A stretch of 26,561 nt of DNA from a virus, in the IMG/VR virus record IMGVR_UViG_3300022072_000114, positions 1-26,561 of that record; one strand, 5' to 3'. This document shows, one piece after another, positions 17,743-24,723 of this stretch. The position numbers and the translations under genes are program-made. Position 1 is the stretch's first letter; the number at the start of each line of letters is the position of its first letter. Under the pieces are notes generated by a model. It saw only the letters and a list, made by a program, of their open reading frames with translations. It was not told where the DNA came from and searched no databases.

Positions 17743-17773
17743 ACAGCCCATTAGTGATAGTGGGCTGTTTTAT
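17743..17773 (+). terminator. Intrinsic terminator after the tail tube gene
   Basis: ACAGCCCA (17743-17750) pairs perfectly with TGGGCTGT (17761-17768) around a 10-base loop, followed by a T-rich stretch (TTTATT overlapping the stem end). This is a rho-independent terminator in the middle of the late block. It likely lowers expression of the tail-fibre genes relative to capsid and tube. Confidence 0.8.
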
Positions 17774-17774
17774 T

Positions 17775-19295
17775 ATGAGAGCAAAAATAACAGCATATAA
17801 CAACCCTAGCACGTCCAACGATTGTTCGGATTTTTCAATAAACACTTATTGGGGGGATGGCTATAAAAATACCTATTACTTATGCGGTGATCTTGGTAGA
17901 CCTACTTTTGTAGATACTATAGAAACTACTGTAGATGATACAGGACAAGAAACAAGGACTAAAAACACAACTATAGAGAGGTACACACTATCTACAATAG
18001 TAGGAAGCCCTTTTTTGTCTGTATTAAAAACATTAGACAAGCATGATGTAATTACGATTGAAGATATAGATACTACCGAAGTATGGACGATTAAAAACAT
18101 TGATATAGAAGATGATGGTACTTTATTAGATGTCAATCAAAGGGTTTTATTATCGTATGAGATTGATGCTATTACAAGCAATTCTAATAACAACTATATA
18201 GTACAAGACGAAAAACAGGCGTTTTGGGATAATGACGATGATGGTATAAAAGATTTAGATGGGAATGCTTATTTTGATGCCGTTGATTCCTTTAGTAGTT
18301 GGCAATTATACTACGAATCCGATGGTGTTACACCTGCTGTTGCTGGAGATATAACACTATTAGTTTATGCTGTTAAGAATGGTACACAATCTATATTAGG
18401 TCGTTTCAATGGAGCGTTTGGGGATTCTTTTGACGATTCTACTAAATGGCAAAGTACGCAATCAATTTGGGATTATTTTACAGCTTCTGAAACTGTAGGA
18501 CATACAAATAAAGTTGTTTTTGATAAAAAAACATTTGCATCAGACAACGGCTACACTTCTGACGAATTAGAAGATAGAGCAATACAAGTTAGATTTGATT
18601 TAGCTATAGATGCTAGTGCTTTAGAATCTACTACCCTGGACTTAGTTTATTCTAGCTTTGGGGCATTTCACAGGACGGCATTACAAGAAGTTACAGGGGA
18701 ATATGGGATTACGACTATCAATAAAGATTTTGAAAAAATAAGCATATCTAATCAAAACGATGTAAGGCAACAGCTACCTTCTGGCACTCCTGTTTTAGTT
18801 ACTTCTTTTGTAAGCGTTCCTTCTGATTTATGGGCTAATAAATATCAAATAGCCGTTGCCCCTGCTGCTGAGAATGGATATAGAAACTCTTTTGTAACAA
18901 ATGGTGGTTATGTTGGTTCTAGTTATAGAGGGCAAGATTTAGGCGATGGATTTTCTTTTTCCTTAGATGCTGCATTCCCTGTAGGACAAACACATAATAT
19001 ACTCTCGTTTGTAACAGGAGATAGCCCATATCTTTTAGAGTTAAGATATAGATTCGATAAAAATGCTGCATTTGCTGAGCTTGGCGATGTTGTAAATGGT
19101 ACAGCACAGGTATTGCTAGATGGTGTCTTAGTTACAGCGGTTGCTGGTATAGACAGTACAGCGTCATTATTTTTTGGTCAAGCAGATATAACACTTCCAG
19201 ACACCGATAAGCATACAGTAAGATTTGAAGTAGAAACTACTGGTTTAGATTTATTATTTACAGAATTTGAGGTACAAATAAAGCCACTTTTTTAA
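17775..19295 (+). CDS. Large beta-rich tail/appendage protein
   Basis: This 506-residue, Asp- and Ser/Thr-rich protein begins at ATG 17775. A GTG at 17754 in the same frame lies inside the terminator loop and is rejected as start. It appears to have three parts: an N-terminal domain with ITIEDIDTTEVWTIKNIDIEDDG (about 90-115, split); a middle with alternating strands (about 150-320); and a C-terminal beta-sandwich-like region (about 330-506) with VLLDGVLVTAVAG and a closing FEVQIKPLF. It has no signal peptide or membrane segment. With the next two genes it forms the likely host-contact module. No family is recognised. Confidence 0.65.
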   Translation: MRAKITAYNNPSTSNDCSDFSINTYWGDGYKNTYYLCGDLGRPTFVDTIETTVDDTGQETRTKNTTIERYTLSTIVGSPFLSVLKTLDKHDVITIEDIDTTEVWTIKNIDIEDDGTLLDVNQRVLLSYEIDAITSNSNNNYIVQDEKQAFWDNDDDGIKDLDGNAYFDAVDSFSSWQLYYESDGVTPAVAGDITLLVYAVKNGTQSILGRFNGAFGDSFDDSTKWQSTQSIWDYFTASETVGHTNKVVFDKKTFASDNGYTSDELEDRAIQVRFDLAIDASALESTTLDLVYSSFGAFHRTALQEVTGEYGITTINKDFEKISISNQNDVRQQLPSGTPVLVTSFVSVPSDLWANKYQIAVAPAAENGYRNSFVTNGGYVGSSYRGQDLGDGFSFSLDAAFPVGQTHNILSFVTGDSPYLLELRYRFDKNAAFAELGDVVNGTAQVLLDGVLVTAVAGIDSTASLFFGQADITLPDTDKHTVRFEVETTGLDLLFTEFEVQIKPLF

Positions 19296-19313
19296 ACAAC
19301 TAAAAATAAAATA

Positions 19314-20324
19314 ATGCCTAACTATTTAATAGAGCAACTAGATAATACAATTAATGTAGTAAATGCTGACAACGACCAACTACTAGGTAGCTTTGGATTA
19401 GATGCTAAAATACAAGCTAAATATTCAGACATAGAGTATTTGTACTTTTTCGCTGATGACGTTCCTTCTTTAACTATGCGTTTTACTGATTCGGTAATAA
19501 GTACAAAAGACAACGGAGGTGCAGCGGTTGTTTTTGTTGGAACACTTACAGAATTAGTAAACAAAATTAATACCGAATATTTTACAGGCTATGTGGGGGG
19601 TTCAAGTGGTGGTGGTGCATTACAAACAACTTTTGATGAAAAATACACAGGATATACTATTAATTTAGAGAATCCAGATGTTGAAAGTTTTAACGGATTC
19701 CCTTTTGCTTTGAATGAAATATCAATAGAAACAGGAGTAAGTGCAAATAGTATAGTAGTGTCTAATTTCACTAATAATCCAACTATTAACAGAATAGAAG
19801 ATTTAATTGAATTACTTAATATATCACAACCTTACTATTACTTTGTAAAAGTTTCTGCTACTGTATTAGGGATTCAAAGTTCAGACTTTCCTACTTCTTT
19901 ATTTTCAAACTTACTAATAGCAGATGATACAAACGGAGTAGTTATTGAGTATCAAACTTTACTTTATGTTACTTCTGCTATAGCTTACAGTACACAGGAT
20001 TTAATATTACAAGAATTAAGATATTCTAATTATAGAATTAATGATGGTGTGGGGCGTTTTAGTGAAACACTAACTACAGTAAATTTTAGTGCTATAAATG
20101 GACAAATAGCAATAGCTTCGCCTTTCAGAAAAACAGTAACAATTGCAAATACTTCTACATCTGACTTATTTTTACAAGTTGGCGGAATTGCTTCTCTTAC
20201 TAGCTATAAATATAGATTGCCTCAAAATGGTATAGCTATTATAGATGACAATACAAACGCTATTAATGGGATTTGGGATACAGGGGTAGCAGATGGAACA
20301 GCTTTAGTAAACATAACATATTAA
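19314..20324 (+). CDS. Tail fibre/appendage protein with Gly-rich linker
   Basis: This 336-residue protein has an N-terminal virion-attachment-like domain (about residues 1-90), a flexible Gly/Ser linker (GGSSGGGA at about 95-102), and a beta-rich distal part. Near the C terminus, PFRKTVTIANTSTSDLFLQVGG (about 275-297, split here) looks like a small beta domain for accessory protein or receptor contact. The two-part layout joined by a Gly-rich linker is common in phage tail fibre proteins. It starts 18 bp after the previous gene. Confidence 0.6.
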   Translation: MPNYLIEQLDNTINVVNADNDQLLGSFGLDAKIQAKYSDIEYLYFFADDVPSLTMRFTDSVISTKDNGGAAVVFVGTLTELVNKINTEYFTGYVGGSSGGGALQTTFDEKYTGYTINLENPDVESFNGFPFALNEISIETGVSANSIVVSNFTNNPTINRIEDLIELLNISQPYYYFVKVSATVLGIQSSDFPTSLFSNLLIADDTNGVVIEYQTLLYVTSAIAYSTQDLILQELRYSNYRINDGVGRFSETLTTVNFSAINGQIAIASPFRKTVTIANTSTSDLFLQVGGIASLTSYKYRLPQNGIAIIDDNTNAINGIWDTGVADGTALVNITY

Positions 20325-20328
20325 TATC

Positions 20329-21579
20329 ATGAGTGACATTATACTGCCTAATGGCTATGTATTTAAAACAAAACAACACATTTCTAAAGTAGAGGATTTA
20401 TTATCTACACACACATTGACAGATGGGTACAAGATAGATGCTAAAAACTTAATGTATGTAATAGATAATAACTCTTTTGATTGGGGAATATACACATTAT
20501 CTAACATAACAAGCGGTGTTAGATTTGGTATAGAAGGGGCTGCAAAAGGGATAACATCAATGTCAAGTTCAGAAGACGGAATATCATTGATTGAATGTAT
20601 AGGTACTGATTTGCTTATTTCTGATTTAGATATTTCGGCAACAGGTGCAGGAAGTGAAGCAATAAAAATGATAGGCACAAGTAATGAAGCTATTGACCTA
20701 CTAAACGTGTCTTTTTCTGGAAGTACAGCGATGGGAACACTTGAAAGTTTAAGGCAAGGATTCTGGACGATTGGATTCGCTTTTGGTGCATTGAGTGGAT
20801 TTTTGTTGAAGGGTGCTAATTGGGGCGGTTTTAGGATAACAAGTTCAAGGTTTATTAATCTAAGTGGTGCTTTGTTAAAAGGCGATGTAGGCTTTAGTAT
20901 TGGCAATATTCGTTCAGATGTTAATATTGATGTATTAGCAGGTCAATCTGCTTTTGCTTTTGATTATGATATGATATTGGAAGATGAAGGGTATCAATTA
21001 GAAAATGGCAGATATAGTGGAGATGGTAACATGGTGGCACCTTTCACACTTGGGAGCGGTGCCGATACTGTTGAAACTTGGAAATCAAGAAAAGCATTCT
21101 TTAAAGGGAACAAAGGCAATATAGCAAAAAATACTAAAATAGGCGGCTATTGGAGTTGTACTACTGAGGTGTTGACACCCTTAACATTAAATACGTCTAC
21201 AAAGATATTAGGCACAACAACATACGGTTTCATGCAGCACTTGAAATCAGTAGGTAATAATGCTTTTGCACATAGCACAACAAAAGAGGAATCTTATGCT
21301 ATAGATGGTAGTATAGTTTTAGAAGGCACTCAAAGCAAGGATATAACGCTGACGATAAGAAAATACGATGACAGTACAGCTACTTATTCAGACTTAGCTT
21401 CCTTCACTAGAAGAATAGCAGGAGTTGCTGGCCCTATCGATGTAGCTACTTTTAGACCTTTCTTTCCTTTTGTGATGCTAGATGAAAATGACAGGATTGA
21501 ATTATGGATTACTAACATAACAGACAGTTCAGACGTAACAATGCTTTTAGGCTCAAACTTAGCACTAACAGCCATATAA
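20329..21579 (+). CDS. Tailspike-like protein, possible beta-helix with C-terminal beta domain
   Basis: This 416-residue protein lies 4 bp after the fibre gene. Residues about 60-235 show short repeating turns rich in Gly, Ser, Ile and Leu (LLISDLDISATG, then LLNVSFSGST and FRITSSRFINLSG), the usual look of a parallel beta-helix such as pectate-lyase-type tailspikes. Residues about 280-416 form a second beta domain ending in DSSDVTMLLGSNLALTAI, likely for trimerisation or receptor binding. No catalytic residues could be assigned, so enzyme activity is not claimed. It is the last large late gene. Confidence 0.6.
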   Translation: MSDIILPNGYVFKTKQHISKVEDLLSTHTLTDGYKIDAKNLMYVIDNNSFDWGIYTLSNITSGVRFGIEGAAKGITSMSSSEDGISLIECIGTDLLISDLDISATGAGSEAIKMIGTSNEAIDLLNVSFSGSTAMGTLESLRQGFWTIGFAFGALSGFLLKGANWGGFRITSSRFINLSGALLKGDVGFSIGNIRSDVNIDVLAGQSAFAFDYDMILEDEGYQLENGRYSGDGNMVAPFTLGSGADTVETWKSRKAFFKGNKGNIAKNTKIGGYWSCTTEVLTPLTLNTSTKILGTTTYGFMQHLKSVGNNAFAHSTTKEESYAIDGSIVLEGTQSKDITLTIRKYDDSTATYSDLASFTRRIAGVAGPIDVATFRPFFPFVMLDENDRIELWITNITDSSDVTMLLGSNLALTAI

Positions 21580-21617
21580 CACAAAACAAACACTATCCCC
21601 AATTAAAATGATAAAAG

Positions 21618-21917
21618 ATGTCACTACCATTACTAATAATAGCCCATATCGGAGGTATTTTATTTATAATAAGTATGCTTAGTAGCATAGCTGTTAATTT
21701 TAAAAAGTATCAATCCCCTAACCCTTTAACATTCTTAGAATTATATAAGGGTTTTGGTTCTATTATTGATGCTTTTACACCGAAAATATTGGATATATTG
21801 GAGGAATCAAACCCAGAAATCAAACAAGAAATACAAGAAATTAAAAAAATAGTAGTCAATCAAAGGCTTATGCTACAAGATAAGATTAAGTCTTTCATTG
21901 AAGAAAAAGACAATTAG
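21618..21917 (+). CDS. Small membrane protein with coiled coil
   Basis: This 99-residue protein has a single hydrophobic helix at about residues 3-25, followed by a basic segment (NFKKYQ) and then a helical, charged tail (about 60-97: PEIKQEIQEIKKIVVNQR...). The shape is that of an anchored coiled-coil protein. Lying directly after the tailspike gene and 2 bp before another small membrane gene, it may belong to a lysis set (holin or inner-membrane spanin-like), but no endolysin is seen nearby. The function is therefore uncertain. Confidence 0.55.
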   Translation: MSLPLLIIAHIGGILFIISMLSSIAVNFKKYQSPNPLTFLELYKGFGSIIDAFTPKILDILEESNPEIKQEIQEIKKIVVNQRLMLQDKIKSFIEEKDN

Positions 21918-21919
21918 AT

Positions 21920-22144
21920 ATGAAAACAATTTTAGATATAAGCAACAAAGTAGGAGGTATAATGTGCTTACTAGTTGTTGCTAATTTTTGGTTTAAAAAA
22001 GCATTAATTGGATTAATGTATAAGCCTAAACCTATAGATTTTAATTACTTTGAGTTTTTAGAAGGTGGTAAAAGTTATGATCCAGACGATTTTGCAAACA
22101 TTATTTTTTTAATTATAAAAACAATAGTATCATGTGTAATATAA
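21920..22144 (+). CDS. Small two-helix membrane protein, holin-like at best
   Basis: This 74-residue protein has hydrophobic segments at about residues 10-33 and 58-74 joined by a polar loop (KPKPIDFNYFEF...). Holins often have this size and layout, but so do many small membrane proteins, and no endolysin gene lies in the window. It follows the previous membrane gene by 2 bp and overlaps the next by 13 bp. Confidence 0.5.
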   Translation: MKTILDISNKVGGIMCLLVVANFWFKKALIGLMYKPKPIDFNYFEFLEGGKSYDPDDFANIIFLIIKTIVSCVI

Positions 22145-22395
22145 CACTAGTAAATCAGTATGCTAACACATACGAGTATGAAGAAGATTGTAACCAAGAT
22201 GAAGGGGTTTTACATCTTGTAGAGGGTAGCGATAATGGAACTGAAACAACATTTACAATGTCAGGAACTGATACAGATAGTGGTCAAATAAGCGGCACTA
22301 TAGATGTTCCAAATTCTGAAAAAGTAAACCCTACAAAACTTTTTAGATACATAGCTAAAACAGTAAAGGGGCTGCTTTGTCCTAGTTGCTTATAG
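22132..22395 (+). CDS. Small Cys-containing protein ending the late operon
   Basis: This 87-residue, acidic protein (many Asp/Glu/Thr between residues 17 and 60) ends in LLCPSCL. Cysteines at about residues 2, 20, 83 and 86 could bind a metal. It has no signal peptide or membrane segment. Its start overlaps the previous gene by 13 bp, and its stop is 8 bp before a perfect terminator stem, marking the end of the plus-strand block. No family is recognised. Confidence 0.5.
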   Translation: MCNITLVNQYANTYEYEEDCNQDEGVLHLVEGSDNGTETTFTMSGTDTDSGQISGTIDVPNSEKVNPTKLFRYIAKTVKGLLCPSCL

Positions 22396-22402
22396 AAATA
22401 CT

Positions 22403-22436
22403 AAAGCCTACTATAGTGATTTATAGTAGGCTTTTT
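22403..22436. terminator. Terminator hairpin between the converging gene blocks
   Basis: AAAGCCTACTATA (22403-22415) pairs perfectly with TATAGTAGGCTTT (22422-22434) around the loop GTGATT, with a T-run on the plus side. The plus-strand late block ends 8 bp before it. The minus-strand block points at it, so it probably stops transcription from both sides. Confidence 0.85.
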
Positions 22437-22487
22437 GTGTTATTGCGTTTAGTGGGTAGTTGTGTGCAATTAAAAAAAAACAACACG

Positions 22488-22634
22488 TTATATAGTTAAT
22501 TTTTTAACTCTAAATAGTTCTATAATCAACCATTCTTCTAATTTAGATAGGTCGCTTGTACTTCTTGGCAGTACTTGGTTTTGTTTTGCATATTCCTTTA
22601 GTATTTCTACTGCAAATTCTGCTTTCTCATTCAT
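22488..22634 (-). CDS. Micro-gene encoding a 48-residue helical protein
   Basis: An open frame runs from ATG at 22634 to TAA at 22488. The 48-residue product is mostly helical: EFAVEILKEYAKQN (6-19), a short loop with PRSTSDLS, then KLEEWLIIELFRVKK (31-45). It shares the start context AAAAATTATGA with the genes at 24411 and 24087, supporting real translation. It lies in the same direction as its neighbours. Its stop codon lies in the sequence TAACG, as do the stops of the next two upstream genes. Function is unknown. Confidence 0.55.
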   Translation of the reverse strand: MNEKAEFAVEILKEYAKQNQVLPRSTSDLSKLEEWLIIELFRVKKLTI

Positions 22635-22680
22635 AATTTTTCTATTTAATCCGTTAAAAATCTAACCATATAATCATACG

Positions 22681-22890
22681 TTATCCACAATTAGAAACAG
22701 GCTCTTTCGTAGCACCATAGTTTTCTAATATACTTATCGCTTGGTTCAGTTCGCCAATAGCGTCCAAGTCAGCATCTACATCAGGGCAAGGTGCATCAAA
22801 CTTGCAGTTTCTTTTTATTAAGCTGTTTTTAATGAATGTCTTTTCAGCTTTTTCTCGCTGCTCTTTTAGTTGTTGAATAATTCTTTCCAT
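22681..22890 (-). CDS. Small helical protein of unknown function
   Basis: The best start is ATG at 22890, giving 69 residues. The longer frame to 22989 would add a low-complexity hydrophobic piece that runs through the spacer dyad and is rejected. The protein is a charged helix (about 1-25, ERIIQQLKEQREKAEKTF), a Cys-containing loop (NCKFDAPCPDVDAD, 31-44) and a second helix (about 45-60). The end has another Cys. The A/T-rich leader fits Bacteroidota starts. No family is recognised. Confidence 0.6.
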   Translation of the reverse strand: MERIIQQLKEQREKAEKTFIKNSLIKRNCKFDAPCPDVDADLDAIGELNQAISILENYGATKEPVSNCG

Positions 22891-22993
22891 AATTAAATTA
22901 ACTGTGGCTAACACAAAATATAGTAAATAGCCGATTAAACATTTGTTTAAATAGCCAAGTTTTAGGTGTCGGCTACTCACCATACACAAACCG
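22891..22993 (-). repeat. Structured spacer with imperfect dyads
   Basis: About 100 bp between two small genes is packed with pairing segments. TAGCCGA (22928-22934) pairs with TCGGCTA (22969-22975), with partial pairing beyond. TTAAAC (22935-22940) pairs with GTTTAA (22945-22950). TAAATAGCC is repeated directly (22924-22932 and 22948-22956), as is ACACAAA (22911-22917, 22984-22990). The whole could fold as one long imperfect hairpin, a shape shared with integron attC-like sites or structured RNA leaders. Confidence 0.5.
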
Positions 22994-23224
22994 TTATGCG
23001 TTATGCTGATAAAAAGTATTTACAATAAATTCTCTTTTTTTAGAATCCCATATTTGTTTCCAAGCAAATTCCCATTCTATATCCTCAGGTCTATTTTCTT
23101 TATGTTTTATTTTAATCGCTTTTTCGCAATCTTCTAAAGTTTCATAATCATTTATAAAGTCATTCATACCACCAACAGGGTAGTAATCATCGCCATAAAA
23201 AGCTAAATATCGTTTCATCATCAA
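22994..23224 (-). CDS. Conserved small phage protein of unknown function
   Basis: This 76-residue acidic protein begins at one of three consecutive ATGs (23224, 23221 or 23218; the third fits a plain MKRYLAF start). The N-terminal part YLAFYGDDYYPVGGMNDF resembles a small conserved phage/bacterial protein type recalled from Bacteroidota and other phages, apparently with unknown function. The rest is helical (DYETLEDCEKAIKIKHKEN) with Trp-rich strands (EWEFAWKQIWD). The stop lies in a TAACG sequence followed by a second copy (22987-23000), at the edge of the dyad-rich spacer. Confidence 0.65.
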   Translation of the reverse strand: MMMKRYLAFYGDDYYPVGGMNDFINDYETLEDCEKAIKIKHKENRPEDIEWEFAWKQIWDSKKREFIVNTFYQHNA

Positions 23225-23338
23225 AGTTTTCTAAGTTTATCAAAATAGAATAGGATTATCCACTACCCAAGAGCGTCTGCGACTTTACATATAACACACT
23301 ATACACTCCGACATAAGTCAATATTCTATTTAAGTTTT
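23225..23338 (-). repeat. Non-coding spacer with a 10-bp inverted repeat
   Basis: AAATAGAATA (23243-23252) and TATTCTATTT (23322-23331) form a perfect 10-bp inverted repeat with 69 bases between. Inside is a weaker pair GACTT/AAGTC (23281-23285, 23315-23319). No open frame with a credible start fills the gap. It could be a structured leader for the downstream gene or the remains of a cassette boundary. Confidence 0.45.
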
Positions 23339-23638
23339 TTAGTCAAATGGGGATTCATTCATTGCTCTTTCATACTGCTTATATAGCATTCTTTTCGTGT
23401 AGTATGTTTCCATTTTTTTAGATTGATACTCAAACACCTTATCCACCTGGTTAAAGTATTTATCTCTCCATTCGATGTATTCTTTTTTATAAGGTGTTTT
23501 TATTTGTTCATTTTCTAATTTAGATATAAGAATTTCGGCTTTTTCTATATCTTCATCCCATCCTTCTTGATACTCTCCATTAAGTTCTATTGTAGCAGAC
23601 AGCAACTCTTTTATTGTTTCAATATCTTCTTTAGTCAT
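23339..23638 (-). CDS. Small charged helical protein
   Basis: This 99-residue protein consists almost wholly of charged helices: ETIKELLSATIELN (6-19), EDIEKAEILISKLENE (29-44), and an aromatic, basic helix in the second half with many Tyr and Lys (EWRDKYFNQVDKVFEYQ, then YYTKRMLYKQYERA). Its ATG overlaps the stop of the upstream membrane protein by one base (TAATG), so the two are probably co-translated. No family is recognised. It may interact with that membrane protein. Confidence 0.6.
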   Translation of the reverse strand: MTKEDIETIKELLSATIELNGEYQEGWDEDIEKAEILISKLENEQIKTPYKKEYIEWRDKYFNQVDKVFEYQSKKMETYYTKRMLYKQYERAMNESPFD

Positions 23639-23835
23639 TATTTAAGTTTTATAAGTTTATCAAAAGCAACCCAATAAGCCCACACTACAAGCGACAAAAC
23701 TACTATTATATAAGTCCAATTTGTATATTCCTTACAACTTACCGCAGCATAGAAATAATAGCCTAAAACGAACGAATTTAAGCTACCTATTAGGAAGTAG
23801 AATAGTGATTGTAGTATTAGCTTTATTGTTTGCAT
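23638..23835 (-). CDS. Small membrane protein, two helices
   Basis: This 65-residue protein has two hydrophobic helices (about 7-32 and 40-58), a short Cys-containing polar loop and a basic C terminus (DKLIKLK), suggesting inner-membrane insertion with both ends in the cytoplasm. It overlaps the upstream gene by 13 bp and shares a base with the downstream start. A plus-strand frame covers the same bases but is against the strand of all neighbours. No family is recognised. Confidence 0.6.
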   Translation of the reverse strand: MQTIKLILQSLFYFLIGSLNSFVLGYYFYAAVSCKEYTNWTYIIVVLSLVVWAYWVAFDKLIKLK

Positions 23836-24032
23836 TTTACACCTGTTTTTTGTCGTATATGCTCAAGCCACTCCATTACAATTTTGTTTTTTATATTAAT
23901 GTGGTTAGTTTTGGTTTTAACTTTGCCGAAGTAATACCATTTTTTAACCTCATAAGTAAGAATAAAAGCAGTAGAGTCGTCTTGTATAAAAGATTCTTTG
24001 TTGTGCTCTATGTTTATTAGTTTAATTCCCAT
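23823..24032 (-). CDS. Small protein of unknown function
   Basis: This 69-residue basic protein has a strand-rich N-terminal half (DDSTAFILTYEVKKWYYFG) and a C-terminal helix (NKIVMEWLEHIRQKTGV) with a Cys near the end. It has no signal peptide or membrane segment. It overlaps the membrane protein gene by 13 bp. No family is recognised. Confidence 0.55.
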   Translation of the reverse strand: MGIKLINIEHNKESFIQDDSTAFILTYEVKKWYYFGKVKTKTNHINIKNKIVMEWLEHIRQKTGVKCKQ

Positions 24033-24086
24033 TTTTCAATCTTTTATCCAGTACACCAATAAGCATACTAGTAGTGCGGTTATTAG

Positions 24087-24365
24087 TTAAATAATTTGTT
24101 CATCCCACCAAGATACAAATTTATCATAGTTTAATTCTTTTGCTTTTTTGTAAGCTTGATTTGATAGCCGATTTGGTAATGCTTGTTTTGTTTGAGGTTC
24201 ATTCACTATAGGTAATTGCCCCCATAAAAAACACTTAGCATCTTGATAGTTATCTACTTCTTTTGTGTACCCTAGCATTTCAACAGTATAAGTTCCATTA
24301 CTATTCTCTAAGAAAAAATCTCTAGCATCTTTTAATTTAGCGTTTAACTCTTTGCTCATAATCAT
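24087..24365 (-). CDS. Small protein of unknown function
   Basis: This 92-residue protein has an N-terminal helix (KELNAKLKDARDFFLEN), a short strand pair (TYTVEMLGYTKEV), a loop, and C-terminal helices ending in KFVSWWDEQII. An ATG two codons in (24359) is also possible, but the first fits the AAAAATTATGA start context shared with the genes at 24411 and 22488. It is preceded by a 6-bp GC hairpin (24377-24403). No family is recognised. Confidence 0.6.
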   Translation of the reverse strand: MIMSKELNAKLKDARDFFLENSNGTYTVEMLGYTKEVDNYQDAKCFLWGQLPIVNEPQTKQALPNRLSNQAYKKAKELNYDKFVSWWDEQII

Positions 24366-24376
24366 AATTTTTAAAC

Positions 24377-24403
24377 AGGGGCAAAGCGATAAACTAAGCC
24401 CCT
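24377..24403 (-). promoter_or_regulatory. Leader hairpin upstream of the 92-aa gene
   Basis: AGGGGC (24377-24382) and GCCCCT (24398-24403) pair around a 15-base loop, ending about 11 bp from the start codon at 24365. A 17-bp piece of this leader (24392-24408) is repeated exactly at 24648-24664. A role as terminator, attenuator or structured 5' leader is possible; few T residues follow on the minus strand. Confidence 0.45.
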
Positions 24404-24410
24404 TTGTTAG

Positions 24411-24614
24411 TTATTTAAAAAAACCCTTACGCTTAAATTCTCCTGTGTCAGGATTAAACAGAAAGCCATTTATTTCTATAGAGTTTTTATTTATTATCAA
24501 ACTATTACTGTTTGATTTTTTTACATAGTCAGGCAAAGGATATTTTACATTATCTACTTCTATATGCTCATCTGTTTGAACTATCTTTCTACCATTGCTA
24601 TAAATAAGATTCAT
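24411..24614 (-). CDS. Small protein of unknown function
   Basis: This 67-residue, Asn/Lys-rich protein is mostly short strands: GRKIVQTDEHIEVDNVKYPLP, then SNSLIINKNSIEINGFLFNPDTG (both split here), and a basic end RKGFFK. It may be a small beta protein. It begins six bases after a repeated leader element and ends just before the next copy, so it is bracketed by repeats. No family is recognised. Confidence 0.55.
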   Translation of the reverse strand: MNLIYSNGRKIVQTDEHIEVDNVKYPLPDYVKKSNSNSLIINKNSIEINGFLFNPDTGEFKRKGFFK

Positions 24615-24619
24615 AATTT

Positions 24620-24642
24620 TTTATATTTTTACTGCTGAATAA
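24620..24642. repeat. Leader repeat copy 1
   Basis: This 23-bp sequence is identical to 24676-24698. It contains CTGCTGAAT and a T-run and is followed by AAGGAACTAAGCCCCTTTG (24644-24662), also nearly repeated. On the minus strand the unit reads as a short hairpin then an A-rich tract, just upstream of the gene at 24614. Confidence 0.8.
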
Positions 24643-24675
24643 TAAGGAACTAAGCCCCTTTGTTTTGAATTGTTG

Positions 24676-24698
24676 TTTATATTTTTACTGCTGAATAA
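24676..24698. repeat. Leader repeat copy 2
   Basis: This is the second exact copy of the 23-bp element (24620-24642), 56 bp away. It is followed by AAGGAACTCAATCCCTTTTG (24701-24720), a variant of the same tail. No gene follows this copy on the minus strand before copy 1, so it looks like a tandem duplication or the leader of a lost gene. Confidence 0.8.
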
Positions 24699-24723
24699 GA
24701 AAGGAACTCAATCCCTTTTGATT

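Noticed and set aside
17754-17774. GTG start for the fibre gene at 17754
   Set aside because: It lies in the terminator loop; the ATG at 17775 just after the hairpin is the better start.
20355-20906. Minus-strand 183-codon frame
   Set aside because: Shadow of the tailspike-like gene; no start context or partner gene on that strand.
22891-22989. N-terminal extension of the 69-aa protein gene to 22989
   Set aside because: The added 33 codons cross the dyad-rich spacer. The ATG at 22890 begins a charged helix and has the expected A/T-rich leader.
23694-23701. Minus-strand TAnnTTTG-like match within the small membrane protein gene
   Set aside because: No -33 element was checked for; it lies inside a coding region, and such 8-base matches are expected by chance in AT-rich DNA. 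The match at 24116-24123 was dismissed likewise, as no -33 element was found there.
23721-24020. Plus-strand 99-codon frame with hydrophobic segments
   Set aside because: It lies opposite two minus-strand genes whose overlaps (13 bp and 1 bp) and strand fit their neighbours; its hydrophobicity mirrors the AT-rich membrane-protein gene below.
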